Assembly (NCBI GenBank): GCA_028554795.2
Contig: CM068825.1
Location: forward strand, 160,701,398-160,765,397
Reading direction: 5' to 3'
Origin: Sinohyriopsis cumingii
Taxonomy: Eukaryota > Mollusca > Bivalvia > Unionida > Unionidae
Length of the DNA: 64,000 nucleotides
The notes below the pieces were generated by a model, which made no database searches, was not told the origin of the DNA, and saw only the letters and a program-made list of their open reading frames with translations. This document shows, in pieces, positions 61,349-64,000 of the stretch (position 1 is the stretch's first letter; the number at the start of each line of letters is the position of its first letter). A program made the translations under genes and the position numbers.

Positions 61349-61650
61349 TCCCAAAAATTCCATTTAGATCCGTGTTGTGTTTATGAAGGTTCAGTAAGAT
61401 GCGTCTGTACAGCACTCTCTAGAAGCCGAATGATTGTTTAAGCCTTTATAGAAATATATGAGCCTTGTTATACAAGTTGTCTAGAAAGTCATGTGAGATA
61501 TACCTATCCAACAGAGGGCAATCAGTGACACTGTAGGGTATGTCATTATACGTGTAATTTCCCAAAACATCAGCAGTGTTTCTAGCATTCTGAATATTGC
61601 CAAGACATTTTGCTGTTGTTAATAAACATAAATTCTTGTTTTACAGCGAC
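61349..61650 (+). other. POLD2: POLD2 3' UTR, probable
   Basis: The sequence after the stop codon has no further recognisable exon. AATAAA at 61621-61626 is the first canonical poly(A) signal, and cleavage would be expected 10-30 bases later. The true end is uncertain: another AATAAA lies at 63517-63522, followed by a GT-rich stretch, and would give a much longer UTR. RNA data would decide. Confidence 0.5.
61621..61626 (+). promoter_or_regulatory. candidate poly(A) signal AATAAA
   Basis: This is the first AATAAA after the POLD2 stop codon, 273 bp downstream of it. The alternative at 63517-63522 has a better GT-rich downstream element. Confidence 0.4.
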
Positions 61651-64000
61651 TGTGAACAAAGCTTGAATGCACCATCAGATGATGTAAAAAGTTCCAAAAA
61701 TAATCAGTCCTTCTGTAGCTACATCTGTACCTGTGATCCACCATCTTTTCTCTGCTATTATTTTCCAATTAGAATTGAGAAAAATATTATTTATCATATG
61801 TGTTCGTATGAGATAGGGAAATCATATCTGGATCAGAGCTCATAAATTCTGATCCTTATGTTGGATTCTCAGAGAGCTCCACATCTATACATATCATGAA
61901 TAATCTTGGTCATACCTATATACATATATGTTTGCTGCTTTCCTGACTTCAAGAATTTATCATCCTGTGTAATGATTTACTATCCTTAATGACAGCAATG
62001 TTTGTGTCATGTCACTGTGGCAGAACACTCCTTTCTCACATGTTTTTGTCATGTCACTGATGCAGAACACTTATTTTCTCATTTTTGAATGTGTGCAGAC
62101 ATTCATTTTTTGGCTTGAGAAACCAGCATCGATGATTGTTGTGATGGCTTGTGTACTATTACTTTTATTTAAAAAATGCACTTAAAGAAGTATGCCCAAA
62201 AAATATTTCAGCAGCAAAACCAAAATGCAAGCTATTATTGTATCACTTATTTACTGATACATTCATTCACTTTGAAATGCACTGTAGTTGCCAAACTTGT
62301 TGCTGAGATGTTGCCAGACTGTGATCATTCACTATGAAATGCACTGTAGTCAACAAATCACCAAACGTGCTGCTGAGATGTTACCAGGCTGTGGAACCAT
62401 GGGATTCACAATTGAGAGCCACAACGTCTTTAAAACGCAATAAGGAACATATGCAACTTGTAACTACTACTCCTCAGACCAAGTGTACAAATTTTTTCTT
62501 GTTTTGTATGGATTAACTGCATATCAAATTATCATGTTTATGACAATTTGTCATGATTTCTATTGATTTACATTTTGGCAGGCACTATGTTGTCATGCAA
62601 GTGTTTATGATCAAGATTTGGTGTGGTTTATGTAGATGCAGTTGAGGGCGTATGATTGAATTGTCTCTGAGTTACAGCAAATTGAGCGCATCATGACTTG
62701 GAAGAGAATTTATAGAGCATAAAAGGTTATCACGTTGAAACATACACAGAATTATCTTCTGCTTGGGATGACACATGGGAAGAGGGTAGGTTGACACTGG
62801 CTGGAAAAGCACAGAAAGTGGTGATGCAGAATTTTGGCTGGCACTTAAGCATTGCATGCAGAACAGAATGCTAGTTGCTTAAAGAGCTTCATGACCCCCA
62901 TGCCAGCCTCTTTATATATAGATGGTGACATCCCCGTGATAAGAAAATTTGGCTGCATTCATGTGACAGCTATCAGGAGTAGTATATTTCACATTTAACA
63001 GGCACAACCAATACTGTGCTCAATATGAATTGATAGTAGTGGTCTAGAGATAGGAATTATGAACTTATTTAATTCAAGCCGTACTTGGAAATTTTATTAA
63101 TGAAAAATGAACTTGTTTGAAATATAATTTTCACGCGTGAATATTTTGATTGCTCATGGACCTCAACATTTTGATGTTACACATTTTTAAACAGTCACCA
63201 AATTTAAGTTTTCAGAGACTTTAAAATAGTACACATTTGTATCTTTGATCTTCCACTGTAATTGTTAAACAGGAAATTACGGTAAATGATGCAGCAGCTT
63301 ATACATAACTGGTGCATTAAAAGTGCAGCAGCCCTGAAAGCAGTCGGGAATGCTTCCACAGTGTGAAGTACTGATTACAAATCAACATGACAGTAGCAAG
63401 ACCCGAGGCCGTATTTATAGGTTAACTCCATCATTGACAATGTTCCTAGATTAGTATTTACCATTAATGGGGTATACTCCTGGATGAACTAGATTTGCCA
63501 TAACTGACTAGTGTAAAATAAATTAATTTCAAAACATTTGTTCCTTGTTACTGAATTTCTAGAAGGGATCAAAAGCTGATTCATTGTGTTGTAGTCTACA
63601 GAATGTATTTTCATACGCTGCCATAAGGCAGTGTATTATGATGTCATCTGTCATCCATCTCTCTGTTACCAACTTGTCTACTTCTGCAGCTACTAAACTT
63701 TGTGGATGGCTTGCACTTACGGGGTAAAGAAGAAGCCCATTGATTTTGTTCTAACAAGTGGAAAGGTCAAGGTCACTGAGTGAAAGAAACAAAATAGTTT
63801 TTGGACAATAACTCCAGATTTCCATGCATTACGACTCAATGGTCTTAAACTGTGTAACAGAAAGGAAAAAAATGAAACGAACAGGTTTATTAAAAACAAC
63901 AGATAATTTATTTCTCTAAGTTAGAAGTGAAAATTTTAGAGGAACTTATTGTATTATGAATCAAATCCCAAATAATCTTAAAAGTTTTATCATAATTCCA
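61650..64000. other. downstream of POLD2 or long 3' UTR, with short direct repeats
   Basis: There are two short local duplications: TTTTGTCATGTCACTG, TGCAGAACAC at 61995-62075, and CATTCACTATGAAATGCACT, GTAGT...TGCTGAGATGTTACCAG at 62265-62400. 63690-63830 holds another GGTCA-type dispersed repeat unit (GGATGGCTTGCACTTACGGG, AAAGGTCAAGGTCACTGAGT). No second gene is recognised before the window end. Confidence 0.5.
63517..63522 (+). promoter_or_regulatory. alternative poly(A) signal AATAAA
   Basis: AATAAA is followed 15-30 bp later by TTTGTTCCTTGTT, a plausible downstream element. Using it would give POLD2 a 3' UTR of about 2.2 kb. Confidence 0.3.

Overview
The window looks like animal nuclear DNA, most likely from a bivalve mollusc. 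It is AT-rich, has GT-AG introns of 4-16 kb, and is full of minisatellites, tRNA-derived SINEs, CR1-, RTE- and L1/Tx1-like LINE remnants, hAT-like and pogo-like DNA transposons, and the GGTCA-rich dispersed repeats common in bivalve introns. The phylum is inferred from repeat style, not from a marker gene.

Only one cellular gene is recognised. Seven exons on the + strand (1118-1238, 9164-9359, 15665-15745, 19472-19629, 35358-35485, 48264-48365, 61191-61348) splice with matching phases into the C-terminal two thirds of DNA polymerase delta subunit 2 (POLD2), ending at a TAA at 61346-61348. The first third of the protein must lie upstream of the window. The seven exons total 944 nt in a 60.2-kb span, so almost the whole window is intron.

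Layout: 1-1117 upstream intron with an L1/Tx1-like LINE tail. Intron A (1239-9163) has a ~160-bp tandem repeat, a 30-copy 41/43-bp array and a hAT-like element. Intron B (9360-15664) has a 29-bp hairpin and a fold-back element built of 13-bp repeats with a pogo-like element nested in it. Intron C (15746-19471) has degenerate repeats and a hAT pseudogene. Intron D (19630-35357) has a 62-bp array split by a TA-flanked MITE, a CR1-like LINE, a 36-bp array, a hAT remnant, a second pogo-like element carrying SINEs, 21-bp and 30-bp arrays, a LINE tail and a long (TA)n just before the exon. Intron E (35486-48263) has a 4.2-kb 28-bp satellite interrupted by a SINE and by a hAT-like element that itself holds a SINE, two arrays of one 26-28-bp repeat flanking a duplicated block, and a 75-bp array. 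Intron F (48366-61190) has a 43-bp palindromic array, SINEs, a 24-bp array, a 48-bp array and an RTE-like LINE tail. After 61348 comes the 3' UTR and downstream sequence.

The long open frames (up to 544 codons) all lie in tandem arrays whose unit is a multiple of 3 bp; they are judged not to be genes. No convincing new cellular system was found. The most informative signals are layered transposon insertions whose empty target sites can be read from neighbouring repeat units, including a hAT-like family with 6-bp rather than 8-bp target duplications.
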